In this document: piece after piece, positions 52,572-61,048 of the stretch
Numbering within the stretch: position 1 is the first letter of the stretch
Layout: the number at the start of each line of letters is the position of its first letter
From: Bog-532 sp963828445
GTDB taxonomy: Bacteria > Actinomycetota > Actinomycetes > Streptosporangiales > Streptosporangiaceae
DNA: 64,000 nucleotides
Assembly (NCBI GenBank): GCA_963828445.1
Contig: CAWHFP010000023.1
Location: forward strand, 62,001-126,000
Direction: 5' to 3'
Notes under the pieces: model-generated
The model's database searches: none
Told to the model about the DNA's origin: nothing
What the model saw: only the letters and a program-made list of their open reading frames with translations
Translations under genes and position numbers: made by a program

Positions 52572-53345
52572 TCACCCGTTGGCCCGGACGTAGACCGGGA
52601 TGCCCGCCCGGGGCACCAGGCCGGGGTAGATGTTGGCCACGTCCATCGGCACCCGGACGCAGCCGTGTGACACCGGGTTCAGCGGCACGTAGGTGTCACC
52701 GTGCACCGCGTACCCACGGTAGAAGAACACCGGGTTGTACATCTGGCCCAGCGGCGAGGTGTGCCAGCCCTTCACCCGCCAGGTGGTGCGGAAGTTGCCG
52801 GTCGGGGTGATCGCGCGGGAGCACCCGCCGTCGCAGTAGTAGTAGCCGCCACCGGACGAGATGTGGCTGATCAGGATGATCCGGTTGCTGTGGTACACGT
52901 ACAGCACGTGGCGGCCCAGGCTGATCTCGACCCGGGTCGAGCCGCCGTGCGGGACCAGCGCCTTGGGGGCGCTCGGGTACACCAGCTTCTTCTCCACCGG
53001 CCAGGTGATCTTACCGGTGGCGGGCAGGTTCTGGACCTCCTGGAAGGCCCAGACCGCCTCCACGGTGTCCATCCCGTAGTGACCGTCGGTCGAGCCCGGG
53101 TAGTACCCGAGCTGTTCCAGTCGCTGCTGCAGCCGCTTCACGTCGGCGCCGTGCATGCCCGGCTTCAGCGTCCGCGACGCCGGGGTGTACCCGGCCCCGG
53201 CCGCCTGGCCGGACGCGCCCGGCTGCGTGGGCGCCGCGTACGCGGCCGCCGCCATGGTGCCACTCAGCACGGTGCCGGCAACCGCGGCCGCGCTCAGGCC
53301 CAGCGCCCATCGCCGCCGCGCCGAATGGCCTTTCCGCAATTTCAC
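52572..53345 (-). CDS. L,D-transpeptidase with peptidoglycan-binding domain
   Basis: 257 residues from the GTG at 53345, with GGGGAG upstream. Sec signal (RWALGLSAAAVAGTVLSGTM, cleaved after AYA), PG_binding_1 domain (GMHGADVKRLQQRLEQLGYY, then GHYGMDTVEAVWAFQ) and a YkuD domain with HGDTYVPLNPVSHGCVRVP, catalytic Cys in SHGC. An extra Cys pair (YYYCDGGC) is seen in the catalytic domain. It forms or edits 3-3 crosslinks in the wall. In-frame sequence before the GTG is not coding-like. Confidence 0.92.
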   Translation of the reverse strand: MKLRKGHSARRRWALGLSAAAVAGTVLSGTMAAAAYAAPTQPGASGQAAGAGYTPASRTLKPGMHGADVKRLQQRLEQLGYYPGSTDGHYGMDTVEAVWAFQEVQNLPATGKITWPVEKKLVYPSAPKALVPHGGSTRVEISLGRHVLYVYHSNRIILISHISSGGGYYYCDGGCSRAITPTGNFRTTWRVKGWHTSPLGQMYNPVFFYRGYAVHGDTYVPLNPVSHGCVRVPMDVANIYPGLVPRAGIPVYVRANG

Positions 53346-53573
53346 CCAGACTCCCCTCGACAAATCCCGAATTCGCCGTTGTGCCCGCTCTGACTCATTT
53401 GTGAAAATTCCATCCTGGCGGCGGCGGAATGCACTCACTGCATATGACGTCTTACCCTCCGCAATAGCTGCGACGCGCCTAATCGCAGCCACAGCGTTAT
53501 ATTCCCGCGACATTCCCGCAGCCCGCTCGCGCCTCCGTCGCCCCCGCGGTTCACCGCCGGGGCCCCAAACAAG

Positions 53574-53621
53574 GCGATTGCGCATTTACCCCGGTTCTTT
53601 TCGGGGTAAATGCGCAGTCGC
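53574..53621. repeat. Long hairpin, 20-base stem with 8-base loop
   Basis: Left arm GCGATTGCGCATTTACCCCG (53574-53593), loop GTTCTTTT, right arm CGGGGTAAATGCGCAGTCGC (53602-53621). One mismatch in 20 pairs. It lies about 230 bases upstream of the L,D-transpeptidase start and 370 before the SBP56 gene. No U-run follows on either strand. Confidence 0.85.
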
Positions 53622-53694
53622 CCCGAAATGAGCAGGCTCCGGTTCACCCGCGGCACCGCCCATCTGGCCCCCCAGGGTCACATCGCGGGGGCGC

Positions 53695-53815
53695 CCACTC
53701 AGAACCCTGGAGCCCCAGGCCAGCCCGGAGCCCCGGAGCCAGAGCCCCGGAGCCCGGAGCCAGAACCCCGGAGCCCCGGAGCCAGAGCCCCGGAGCCAGA
53801 ACCCCGAGGTCCCAG
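53695..53815. repeat. Tandem repeat of GGAGCCAGA(G/A)CCCC units
   Basis: Units of about 14 bases (GGAGCCAGAGCCCC, GGAGCCAGAACCCC) alternate with shortened GGAGCCCC forms across about 120 bases. The spacing is irregular and there are no unique spacers. It lies 170 bases upstream of the SBP56 gene. Confidence 0.8.
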
Positions 53816-53987
53816 AGTCGTAGCCCCTCTGAGGGATAGTTGACTTTTCTGACCGGAAATAGCTAGATTCGGCCAGGTCAGCCGTCATGCGGCCCCGCCT
53901 CGTTCTTGACAGCCCGGGATTTGAAACGATCTGCTGAGGAACGGGTGACGTGAGAACAGTCTGTGGACCAGCGAGGGAGCTTCCGCC

Positions 53988-55418
53988 ATGACCAACGAGC
54001 ACGAGCACCACCACGACCCGACCTTCTACCGGTCGCCCGCCGACGCCGCGGCGGCTCCGGCCGAGAAGCTGGCCTATCTCGTCACGTTCTCCCGCCCGGC
54101 CGATAAACCCGATGCCCTGGCCGTGGTGGACGTGGACCCCGGCTCGGCGACGTACGCCCAGGTGGTCGGGTTCACCGAGCTGCCCAGCCTCGGCGACGAG
54201 CTGCACCACTTCGGCTGGAACGCCTGCTCCAGCGCGCTCTGCCCGACCGGCAACCACGATCACGGCGACCGGCGCTACCTGATCGTCCCCGGCCTGCGGT
54301 CGTCCCGGCTGCACGTGTTCGACACCCAGCCGGACCCGTCCCAGCCGCGGCTGGTCAAGACGCTGAGCGCCGAGGAGCTCGGCAAGCGGGCCAACTACTC
54401 GCGGCCGCACACCATCCACTGCGGCCCGGGCGCGGTGTTCGTGTCCTGCCTGGGCGGCGGCGACGAAGAGGGGCCCGGCGGCGTCGCGTTGCTGGACCAC
54501 AACACCTTCGAGGTCGTCGGGGCCTGGGAGGCCGACCGCGGCGACCAGTACCTGGCCTACGACATCTGGTGGCACGTCATGCAGGACGTGGCCGTCACCT
54601 CCGAGTGGGGCACGCCGTCCATGATCGAGGACGGCATCGTCCCCGAGCTGCTGCTGGGTAAGAAATACGGCCACCGGCTGCACTTCTGGGACATGAACAC
54701 CCGCAAGAACGTGCAGACCATCGACCTGGGCGATGAGCACCAGATGGCGCTGGAGCTGCGGCCGGCCCACAATCCCGACTCGCTGTGGGGCTTCCTCGGC
54801 GTGGTGATCAGCGTCGAGGACCTGTCGGCCTCGATCTGGCTCTGGCACGAGAACCCGGACCGGACCGGTGAGCACGACCGCTGGGCCGCCCGCAAGGTCA
54901 TCACGATCCCGGCCGAGCCCAAGGACCCGGAGCACCTGCCGCCGCTGCTGCAGGGCTTCGGCGCGGTGCCGCCGCTGATCACCGACATCGGCCTGTCGGT
55001 GGACGACAAGTTCCTCTACGTGTCGTGCTGGGGGACCGGCGAGCTCAAGCAGTACGACGTCAGCGACCCGTTCAACCCGCGCGAGGTGGGCTCGGTGCGG
55101 ATCGGCGGCATCGGCAGCGAGAAGCCGCACCCGGCCAAGCCGGACGCCCCGCTGCGGGGTGGTCCGCAGATGGTCGAGGTCAGCCGGGACGGCCGGCGGG
55201 TCTACTTCACCAACTCGCTCTACGGCGCCTGGGACGACCAGTTCTACCCCGGCGGCGTGGGCGCCTGGATGGCCAAGCTCGACGTCAACCCGGACGGGGG
55301 TATCGCCTTCGACGAGCGCTTCTTCCCGGAGGGTGAGGCGTTCCGCGGTCGCCGCGTACACCAGGTCCGGCTGGAGGGCGGCGACGCCTCCAGCGATTCC
55401 TACTGCTTCCCGTCGTAA
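53988..55418 (+). CDS. Selenium-binding protein 56 family, methanethiol oxidase
   Basis: A 476-residue SBP56 protein. His-rich N-terminus (NEHEHHHDPTFY); AYLVTFSRPADKPDALAVVD; HHFGWNACSSALCPTGNHDH with the copper/thiol-site Cys and His; YSRPHTIHCGPGAVFVSCLG; ITDIGLSVDDKFLYVSCWGT. Characterised bacterial members oxidise methanethiol with O2 to formaldehyde, H2S and H2O2. The protein is a cytoplasmic-looking beta propeller without a signal peptide, whereas some bacterial homologues are periplasmic. It is 19 bases upstream of a carbonic anhydrase gene. Confidence 0.93.
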   Translation: MTNEHEHHHDPTFYRSPADAAAAPAEKLAYLVTFSRPADKPDALAVVDVDPGSATYAQVVGFTELPSLGDELHHFGWNACSSALCPTGNHDHGDRRYLIVPGLRSSRLHVFDTQPDPSQPRLVKTLSAEELGKRANYSRPHTIHCGPGAVFVSCLGGGDEEGPGGVALLDHNTFEVVGAWEADRGDQYLAYDIWWHVMQDVAVTSEWGTPSMIEDGIVPELLLGKKYGHRLHFWDMNTRKNVQTIDLGDEHQMALELRPAHNPDSLWGFLGVVISVEDLSASIWLWHENPDRTGEHDRWAARKVITIPAEPKDPEHLPPLLQGFGAVPPLITDIGLSVDDKFLYVSCWGTGELKQYDVSDPFNPREVGSVRIGGIGSEKPHPAKPDAPLRGGPQMVEVSRDGRRVYFTNSLYGAWDDQFYPGGVGAWMAKLDVNPDGGIAFDERFFPEGEAFRGRRVHQVRLEGGDASSDSYCFPS

Positions 55419-55437
55419 CCGGAAGGGACACCGCACC

Positions 55438-55926
55438 ATGTCAATCACGGACGACCTGCTGGCCAACAACGAGCGCTACGCGGCCGGATTCAACGGCCCG
55501 TTGCCGATGCCGCCCGCGGCCCACCTGGCCGTGGTGGCCTGCATGGACGCGCGGCTGAACGTGTACGCGCTGCTGGGCCTGGACGAGGGCCAGGCCCATG
55601 TGATCCGTAACGCCGGCGGGGTCATCACCTCCGGCGAGATCCGGTCCCTGGCCATCAGCCAGCGGCTGCTGGGCACGACCGAGATCATCCTCATCCACCA
55701 CACCGACTGCGGCATGCTCACGTTCACCGACGACGACTTCAAGGCCAGCATCCAGAAGGACACCGGCATCAAGCCGGACTGGGCCGCCGAGGCCTTCGCC
55801 GACCTGGACGAGGACGTGCGCCAGTCCATCGCCCGGATCAAGGTCAGCCCGTTCATCCCGCACAAGGAATCGGTGCGGGGCTTCGTGTTCGACGTCGGCA
55901 CCGGCAAGCTCCGCGAGGTCAAATAA
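55438..55926 (+). CDS. Beta-class carbonic anhydrase
   Basis: 162 residues, CO2 + H2O to bicarbonate + H+. Zinc ligands are Cys35 (ACMDAR, with the Asp37/Arg39 dyad), His88 and Cys91 (HHTDCGM). The sequence closely resembles the short mycobacterial enzyme Rv1284 in length and motifs. The ATG is 19 bases after the SBP56 stop, with GGAAGGGA upstream, so the two are cotranscribed. Confidence 0.95.
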   Translation: MSITDDLLANNERYAAGFNGPLPMPPAAHLAVVACMDARLNVYALLGLDEGQAHVIRNAGGVITSGEIRSLAISQRLLGTTEIILIHHTDCGMLTFTDDDFKASIQKDTGIKPDWAAEAFADLDEDVRQSIARIKVSPFIPHKESVRGFVFDVGTGKLREVK

Positions 55927-55995
55927 CCGCTACTGATCGGCGCGACGGCCGCTGCCCGGCTCGGGCGGCGGCCGTCCGCGTTAGCCTCAGCAACT

Positions 55996-57768
55996 GTGAC
56001 CGCCGTTCCCGCCACGACGTCCAGCGAAGGCGTCGGGGGCCGCCCGCCCGGCGGTGACCGGCGGGCCCTGGTCTTCACCGCGGTCTACTACGCGCTGGCC
56101 GCGATCGCGCTCACGCTCTGGCTGTGGCAGCATCCGGGCACCGGCACGGTGGCGGGCAATCCCAACGACGCCGACCAGTTCGCCTGGTTCTTCCGCTACG
56201 ACGCGGCCGCGCTGGCCCACGGGCACCTGCCGGCCCTGGTCACCACCGCGCTGAACGCCCCGCGGGGCGTGAACGTCATGTGGAACACGTTCATGCTGCT
56301 GCCCGGGGTGCTGCTGACCCCGGTGACGCTGCTGGCCGGGCCCCAGGCCAGCCTCAACGTGCTGATGACGGTGGGCTTCGCGGGCAGCGCGCTGGCCATG
56401 TTCGTGGTGCTGCGGCGGTGGCAGGTGCGGGTGCCCGCGGCGGCGGTGGGGGGCGCCCTGTACGGATTCTCCCCGGCCCTGGTGCACTCGGCGGTGGGCC
56501 ACTACGACCTGATGTTCGCGGTGCTGCCCCCGCTCATCGTCGACGTGGCCATCCGGATGGCCACCGGCTGGCTCGGCCCGGTGCGCGGTGGCCTGTGGCT
56601 GGGGCTGCTGGCCGCCGCGCAGCTGCTGACCGCGGAGGAGCTGCTGCTCGACACGGCCATCGCCATCGCCCTGGTCGGCGTGGTACTGGCCCTGAGCCGG
56701 CCCCGGGACGTGCTGCCCCGGGCCCGGGACACGCTGACCGGCCTGGGCGTGGCCGCGGTCCCGGTGCTGGTCCTGTGCGGCTACCCGCTCCTGGTCCAGT
56801 TCTTCGGGCCGCTGCACCAGCACGGCAGCGCGTTCGCCCCGGACTACTTCAAGACCGGCCTGAGCGGCTTCGTGACCCCGTCCCAGCTGATGCTGTTCCA
56901 CACCGCGGGCAGCGCCGCGGCCGCCGCCCACTACCAGGCCGGGGAACCCGAATACCTGGCCTACCTGGGCTGGCCGCTGCTGCTGGCCCTGGCCGTGATC
57001 GCGGTGACCTGCTGGCGCTACCTGGGCGTCCGGGCCGCCGCGGTCACGTTCGCGGTGCTGGAGATCTTCTCCCTGGGCGGCACGCTGATGACCGGCGGCA
57101 CCGCCCATGGCGGCATCCTGCTGCCCTGGCACTGGCTGGGATCGCTGCCGCTGCTGGACGCGGTGCTGCCGGACCGGTTCCCGATCCTGGCCGACGGGTT
57201 CGCCGCCGCGCTGCTGGCCTTCGGGGCCGACCTGTTCCGCGACCGGCCCTGGGCCACCCGGCGGCCCTGGGGACCGGCCCTGGTCACCGCGGTGGCGGCG
57301 CTGGTGGTGCTGCCGATCGTGCCCCGGCCGCTGCCGGTGGCGGCGGCTGCGCCGGTCCCGTCCGGCTGGTCGGCCACCCTGGACGCGCTGCACCTGCCCG
57401 CCGAGGCCCGGGTCCTGGTGGTGCCGATCCCGTCGGCCACGTTCACCGAGCCGATGCGCTGGCAGGCCGACTCCGGCCACGACATCGGCCTCATCGGCGG
57501 CTACTTCACCGGCCCGGGCCCGCGCGGCCAGGCCTACATCGACGGCGGCCTGTTCCCCCCGACGGCCCTGTACCTGAACGTGCTGTGGGCCGGCGGCCCG
57601 GTCCTCAAGGCGCCGCTCCGGGCCCAGGTGCTGAGCCAGCTGGCCCAGTGGAACCCGGCCGCGGTGGTGGCCGTCACCGGCCCCGGCACACGACTGGGCA
57701 AGTACCTGACCGGCCTGTTCGGCCCGCCCACCCTGCGCCACGGCACCCTCATAGCCTGGAAACGCTAG
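55996..57768 (+). CDS. Polytopic membrane protein, GT-C glycosyltransferase-like
   Basis: 590 residues with about 11 hydrophobic helices and a C-terminal extracytoplasmic domain of about 140 residues. After the first helix the loop GNPNDADQFAWFFRYDAAAL holds the paired acidic residues expected of a GT-C enzyme that uses polyprenyl-phosphate sugars. I recognise the class but not the specific activity. The GTG start is 69 bases after the carbonic anhydrase gene. A GT2 gene follows ten bases later, so the pair may make one envelope glycoconjugate. Confidence 0.75.
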   Translation: MTAVPATTSSEGVGGRPPGGDRRALVFTAVYYALAAIALTLWLWQHPGTGTVAGNPNDADQFAWFFRYDAAALAHGHLPALVTTALNAPRGVNVMWNTFMLLPGVLLTPVTLLAGPQASLNVLMTVGFAGSALAMFVVLRRWQVRVPAAAVGGALYGFSPALVHSAVGHYDLMFAVLPPLIVDVAIRMATGWLGPVRGGLWLGLLAAAQLLTAEELLLDTAIAIALVGVVLALSRPRDVLPRARDTLTGLGVAAVPVLVLCGYPLLVQFFGPLHQHGSAFAPDYFKTGLSGFVTPSQLMLFHTAGSAAAAAHYQAGEPEYLAYLGWPLLLALAVIAVTCWRYLGVRAAAVTFAVLEIFSLGGTLMTGGTAHGGILLPWHWLGSLPLLDAVLPDRFPILADGFAAALLAFGADLFRDRPWATRRPWGPALVTAVAALVVLPIVPRPLPVAAAAPVPSGWSATLDALHLPAEARVLVVPIPSATFTEPMRWQADSGHDIGLIGGYFTGPGPRGQAYIDGGLFPPTALYLNVLWAGGPVLKAPLRAQVLSQLAQWNPAAVVAVTGPGTRLGKYLTGLFGPPTLRHGTLIAWKR

Positions 57769-57777
57769 CCTCGGCCT

Positions 57778-58986
57778 GTGCTTGTCCTTGGAATCGTGGC
57801 CGGGCTGGCCGCCGTGGCCTGGGTCGTGCTGCTGGCCGGGCACGGCGGGTTCTGGCGGACCAGCCAGCGTCTGCCCGCCGTGGGTGCCGAGCCGGCCGAC
57901 TGGCCCGCGGTGATCGCGGTGGTGCCCGCCCGCGACGAGGCCGCGGTGCTGCCCGAGTCCCTGCCCACCCTGCTGGCCCAGGACTACCCGGGCCGGTTCG
58001 TGGTGACGCTGGTCGACGACGCCAGCACCGACGGCACCGGCCAGGTCGCCCGCGAGCTGGGCCTGGGCGCTCGCCACCCGCTGCGGGTGGTGGCCGGCCA
58101 GGCCAAGCCGCCGGGCTGGGCGGGCAAGCCCTGGGCCATGGCGCAGGGCGTGGCCGCGATCGCCGACGACGCCGCCGCCTACGTGCTGTTCACCGACGCC
58201 GACATCGCCTGGTCCCCGGGCGCCCTGCGGGCCCTGGTCACCGCGGCCGAGGCCGACGACCGGGTGCTGGTCTCCCAGATGGTGCGGCTGCGGACCCGGA
58301 CCGGCTGGGAGAAGGCCATCATCCCGGCCTTCGTCTACTTCTTCGCCCAGCTGTACCCGTTCCGCTGGGTCAACCGGCCCCGGGGGCGGACCGCGGCCGC
58401 GGCCGGCGGCTGCATGCTGGTCCGGCGGGACGCGCTGGCCGCCGGGGGCGGCATCGAGCCGATCCGGGACGCCCTCATCGACGACGTGGCCCTGGGCACG
58501 CTGCTCAAGCGGCAGGGCCGGACCTGGCTCGGGCTGACCACCGCGATCCGCAGCGTCCGGCCCTACCACGGGCTCACCGACCTGTGGCAGATGGTGGCCC
58601 GCTCGGCCTACACCCAGCTGCGCTACTCGCCGCTGCTGCTGGCCGGGACCCTCATCGGCCTGGCCTGGCTGTACGCGCTGCCCCCGGCCACCGCGCTGGC
58701 CGGGCTGATCGCGCTGGCCGCCGGGGGCACCGGGACCGCCCCGGTGCTGTGCGCCGCGGCCGGGCTGGCCGGCTGGGCGGTCATGGCCGCGACCTTCCTG
58801 CCCATGCTCCGGCTGTACCGGCTGTCGCCGCTGCGGGCCCCGCTGCTGCCCGGCATCGCGCTGGTGTACGCGGCCATGACCGCGGACTCGGCCCGGCGCC
58901 ACTACGCCGGCCACGGCGGCGCGTGGAAGGGCCGGGTGGAAATCCGGGAAAAGCCCGAGCCACGAGAAGAAGCACGCAGAAGTTAA
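57778..58986 (+). CDS. Membrane GT2 glycosyltransferase, HpnB-like
   Basis: 402 residues. N-terminal helix, then the GT-A core: AVVPARDEAAVLPESLPTLL, LVDDASTDGT, metal motif FTDADI and acceptor-side IDDVALGTLLKRQGRTWL, followed by three or four C-terminal helices. The layout fits the HpnB-type enzymes first named from hopanoid clusters, but no hopanoid gene is seen here. Start is GTG. Confidence 0.85.
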   Translation: MLVLGIVAGLAAVAWVVLLAGHGGFWRTSQRLPAVGAEPADWPAVIAVVPARDEAAVLPESLPTLLAQDYPGRFVVTLVDDASTDGTGQVARELGLGARHPLRVVAGQAKPPGWAGKPWAMAQGVAAIADDAAAYVLFTDADIAWSPGALRALVTAAEADDRVLVSQMVRLRTRTGWEKAIIPAFVYFFAQLYPFRWVNRPRGRTAAAAGGCMLVRRDALAAGGGIEPIRDALIDDVALGTLLKRQGRTWLGLTTAIRSVRPYHGLTDLWQMVARSAYTQLRYSPLLLAGTLIGLAWLYALPPATALAGLIALAAGGTGTAPVLCAAAGLAGWAVMAATFLPMLRLYRLSPLRAPLLPGIALVYAAMTADSARRHYAGHGGAWKGRVEIREKPEPREEARRS

Positions 58987-59240
58987 CCACGGGACAAAGC
59001 GCACAGAATCCGGATACGGGACATGGCGGACCTGTCCGAAAAAGCCGGCCGCCGGGCCACGAATTCGGGGCCGCCGTTCGGATGTGCTATCGCCACCTGT
59101 GCTCTGTTACGACCCGATCAGGTGGAACACCCGAAATACTCGTGCTCAGATTGATGCCATTTCACTTCCGGGCAACTGGGGTTTGGTCTTTACTATGGGC
59201 TTTATTGCTAAAGCTGCCGACCGTAATCCGGAGGTTACAG

Positions 59241-60956
59241 GTGCTGCACGGGACCGCTGCGGACCGGATTCCCCACCAGGCTCGGCACCGCAAGCCGGAG
59301 GAGCTGGCCATCGCGCCGGTGGGCGCCGAGGCGGGCCGCTCGTATGAGGACCTGTACGTCGAGCACGCTCCGGCCGCGCGGCGGGTGGCCCTGTCCATGG
59401 TGCCCCGCGACGTGGCCGACGACATCGTGGCCGAGGCCTTCACCCGGGTGCTGAGCGCGATCCGGGCCGGCGGCGGACCCGGCCTGGCCTTCCGCGCCTA
59501 CCTGCTGACCGCGGTGCGCAACACCGCCAACGACTGGCTGCGGGCCAGCCGCCGCACCACCGCTGTCGGCGACGTCGAGCACGACCTGGACGAGCAGAAG
59601 CTGCCCGAGGAGAACCTGGGCCTGGCCCGGCTGTCCCGCGGGCCCGAGGCCGAAGCCGAGGCCCGGGCCGAAGCCCGGCTGGTGGCCCAGGCCTTCGCCA
59701 AGCTGCCGACCCGCTGGCGGGCCGTGCTCTGGCAGCTGGAGGTCGAGGCCAAGGCCCCGGCCGCCATCGCCCCGATGTTCGGGCTGTCGGCCAACGGGGT
59801 GTCCGCCCTGGCCGTCCGGGCCCGCGAGGGGCTGCGCCAGGCCTACCTGGCCGAGCACGTCGGGGCCAACATCCCGGCCGCCTGCAAGGCCTACGCCGAG
59901 GCGCTCAGCGCCGACACCCGGGGCCGGCTCAGCCGCCGCCGCCAGGCCGCCGTGCACGACCACCTGGCCCAGTGCGACAGCTGCCACTCGCTGGCCGGCG
60001 AACTGACCGAGCTGAACAGCCGGCTCGGCGCCATCCTCACCCCCGTCGCCCTGGCCGCGGCGCTGGGCGCGGGCGGCCACCAGCTGCTGCCCGGCGGGGC
60101 CGCGGCCGGGGCCAAGGCCGGGCTGGGGGCCAAGCTCGGCGCGGGCACCAAGGCCGTGGTCTTCGGCCACTGGCGAGCCTGGCGGCTGCACCCGCTGGCC
60201 CCGGTGGCCACCGCCACCGCGGGGCTGGCCGCGGCGGGCGGCATGGTCTTCGCGGTCAGCGTGTCCCCGCTGTCGCCGTTCCACAGCCAGGCCGTGGGCG
60301 AGCGCCCGGCCGCCTCGTCCGCGCAGGCCTCGGCGCCCGCCCTGTCCCCGTCGGCCACGCGGGGCTCGGCGGCCGGAGCCGCCGCCGGGGCCACGTCCGC
60401 GGCCCTGGGCGGCCGCACCCCGGCCGCGACGGCCGGCGGCGCCGCCAGCCCGACCGCGGGCGGGACCGACACCATGACGCCGTCGGGCCTGGCCGGCGGG
60501 GCCGCCGATCCGGCCACCCAGGGGGCCTCGGGGACCTCAGGGGCCTCAGGGGCCAGCCCGAGTTCGAGCAGCGGCACGGTCGGCGGCCTGGTCCAGAACG
60601 TGGGCAGCGGCCTCGGCTCCACGGTGCAGAACGTCGGCAGCGGCGCGGGCTCGGCCGTGACCGGCCTCGGCCAGGGCGTGAACGCGCTGACCCAGGCGGT
60701 CGGCGTGACCCTGGGCACCACCACCTCCGGCCTGGGCGCCGTGGTCAGCGGGGTCACCGGCTCCCCGGCCCTGGGCAACACGGTCAGCGGCGTGGGCGGC
60801 GCGGCCAGCGGCGTGGTCCAGGGGGCCGGCGGCGCGGTCAGCGGCGTGACCGGGGCCGTGGGCGGCGCGGTGAGCGGGGCCACCGGCGCGGTCGGCAACA
60901 CGGTCAGCGGGGCCACCGGCGCCGTCGGCGGCCTGCTCGGCGGCAAGAAGCCCTGA
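59241..60956 (+). CDS. Membrane-tethered ECF-type sigma factor fused to an anti-sigma zinc domain
   Basis: 571 residues from the GTG at 59241, with GGAGGT five bases upstream. Sigma region 2 at about 35-105 (YEDLYVEHAPAARRVALSMV; DDIVAEAFTRVL) and region 4 at 146-202 (FAKLPTRWRAVLWQLEVEAK; GLSANGVSALAVRAREGLRQ). A zinc-finger anti-sigma motif follows: Cys215, then HDHLAQCDSC with His241, Cys245 and Cys248. One membrane helix at about 321-342 leads to a 230-residue Ala/Gly/Ser/Thr-rich outer segment ending in GAVSGVTGAVGGAVSGATGA-type repeats. ECF groups with such C-terminal extensions exist (ECF52/53-like). Release would need proteolysis or a conformational change. The leader (58987-59240) is AT-rich. 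Confidence 0.88.
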   Translation: MLHGTAADRIPHQARHRKPEELAIAPVGAEAGRSYEDLYVEHAPAARRVALSMVPRDVADDIVAEAFTRVLSAIRAGGGPGLAFRAYLLTAVRNTANDWLRASRRTTAVGDVEHDLDEQKLPEENLGLARLSRGPEAEAEARAEARLVAQAFAKLPTRWRAVLWQLEVEAKAPAAIAPMFGLSANGVSALAVRAREGLRQAYLAEHVGANIPAACKAYAEALSADTRGRLSRRRQAAVHDHLAQCDSCHSLAGELTELNSRLGAILTPVALAAALGAGGHQLLPGGAAAGAKAGLGAKLGAGTKAVVFGHWRAWRLHPLAPVATATAGLAAAGGMVFAVSVSPLSPFHSQAVGERPAASSAQASAPALSPSATRGSAAGAAAGATSAALGGRTPAATAGGAASPTAGGTDTMTPSGLAGGAADPATQGASGTSGASGASPSSSSGTVGGLVQNVGSGLGSTVQNVGSGAGSAVTGLGQGVNALTQAVGVTLGTTTSGLGAVVSGVTGSPALGNTVSGVGGAASGVVQGAGGAVSGVTGAVGGAVSGATGAVGNTVSGATGAVGGLLGGKKP

Positions 60957-61048
60957 CCCGTCGCGGGTCTCCGCCTCTGGTATGTAATGGGGATGGCGCC
61001 GCGGCCAAGCCTGGCCGCGCGCCTGGATCCGCGGAGAGGAAAGAGCCG

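Larger units (their letters stand above)
53346..53987. other. 640-base spacer with a long hairpin and a tandem repeat
   Basis: No gene is supported. 53346-53520 is of mixed composition and is the leader of the L,D-transpeptidase. It is followed by a 20-base-stem hairpin (53574-53621), a tandem repeat (53695-53815) and the promoter region of the SBP56 gene. The c-di-AMP riboswitch, common before actinobacterial wall hydrolases, was looked for and not found. Confidence 0.65.

Noticed and set aside
53346..53600. c-di-AMP (ydaO-type) riboswitch before the L,D-transpeptidase, and likewise before the SLT gene
   Set aside because: Only a weak GCGGTGAACC resemblance was found. The conserved GTCAGCTAACCTCG-type 3' core is missing in both leaders.
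56124..59240. A very long frame that runs in phase into the sigma-factor fusion
   Set aside because: It lies out of frame over two well-supported glycosyltransferase genes and has Arg/Gly/Pro-rich shadow composition. The ribosome site and GTG at 59235-59243 mark the true start.
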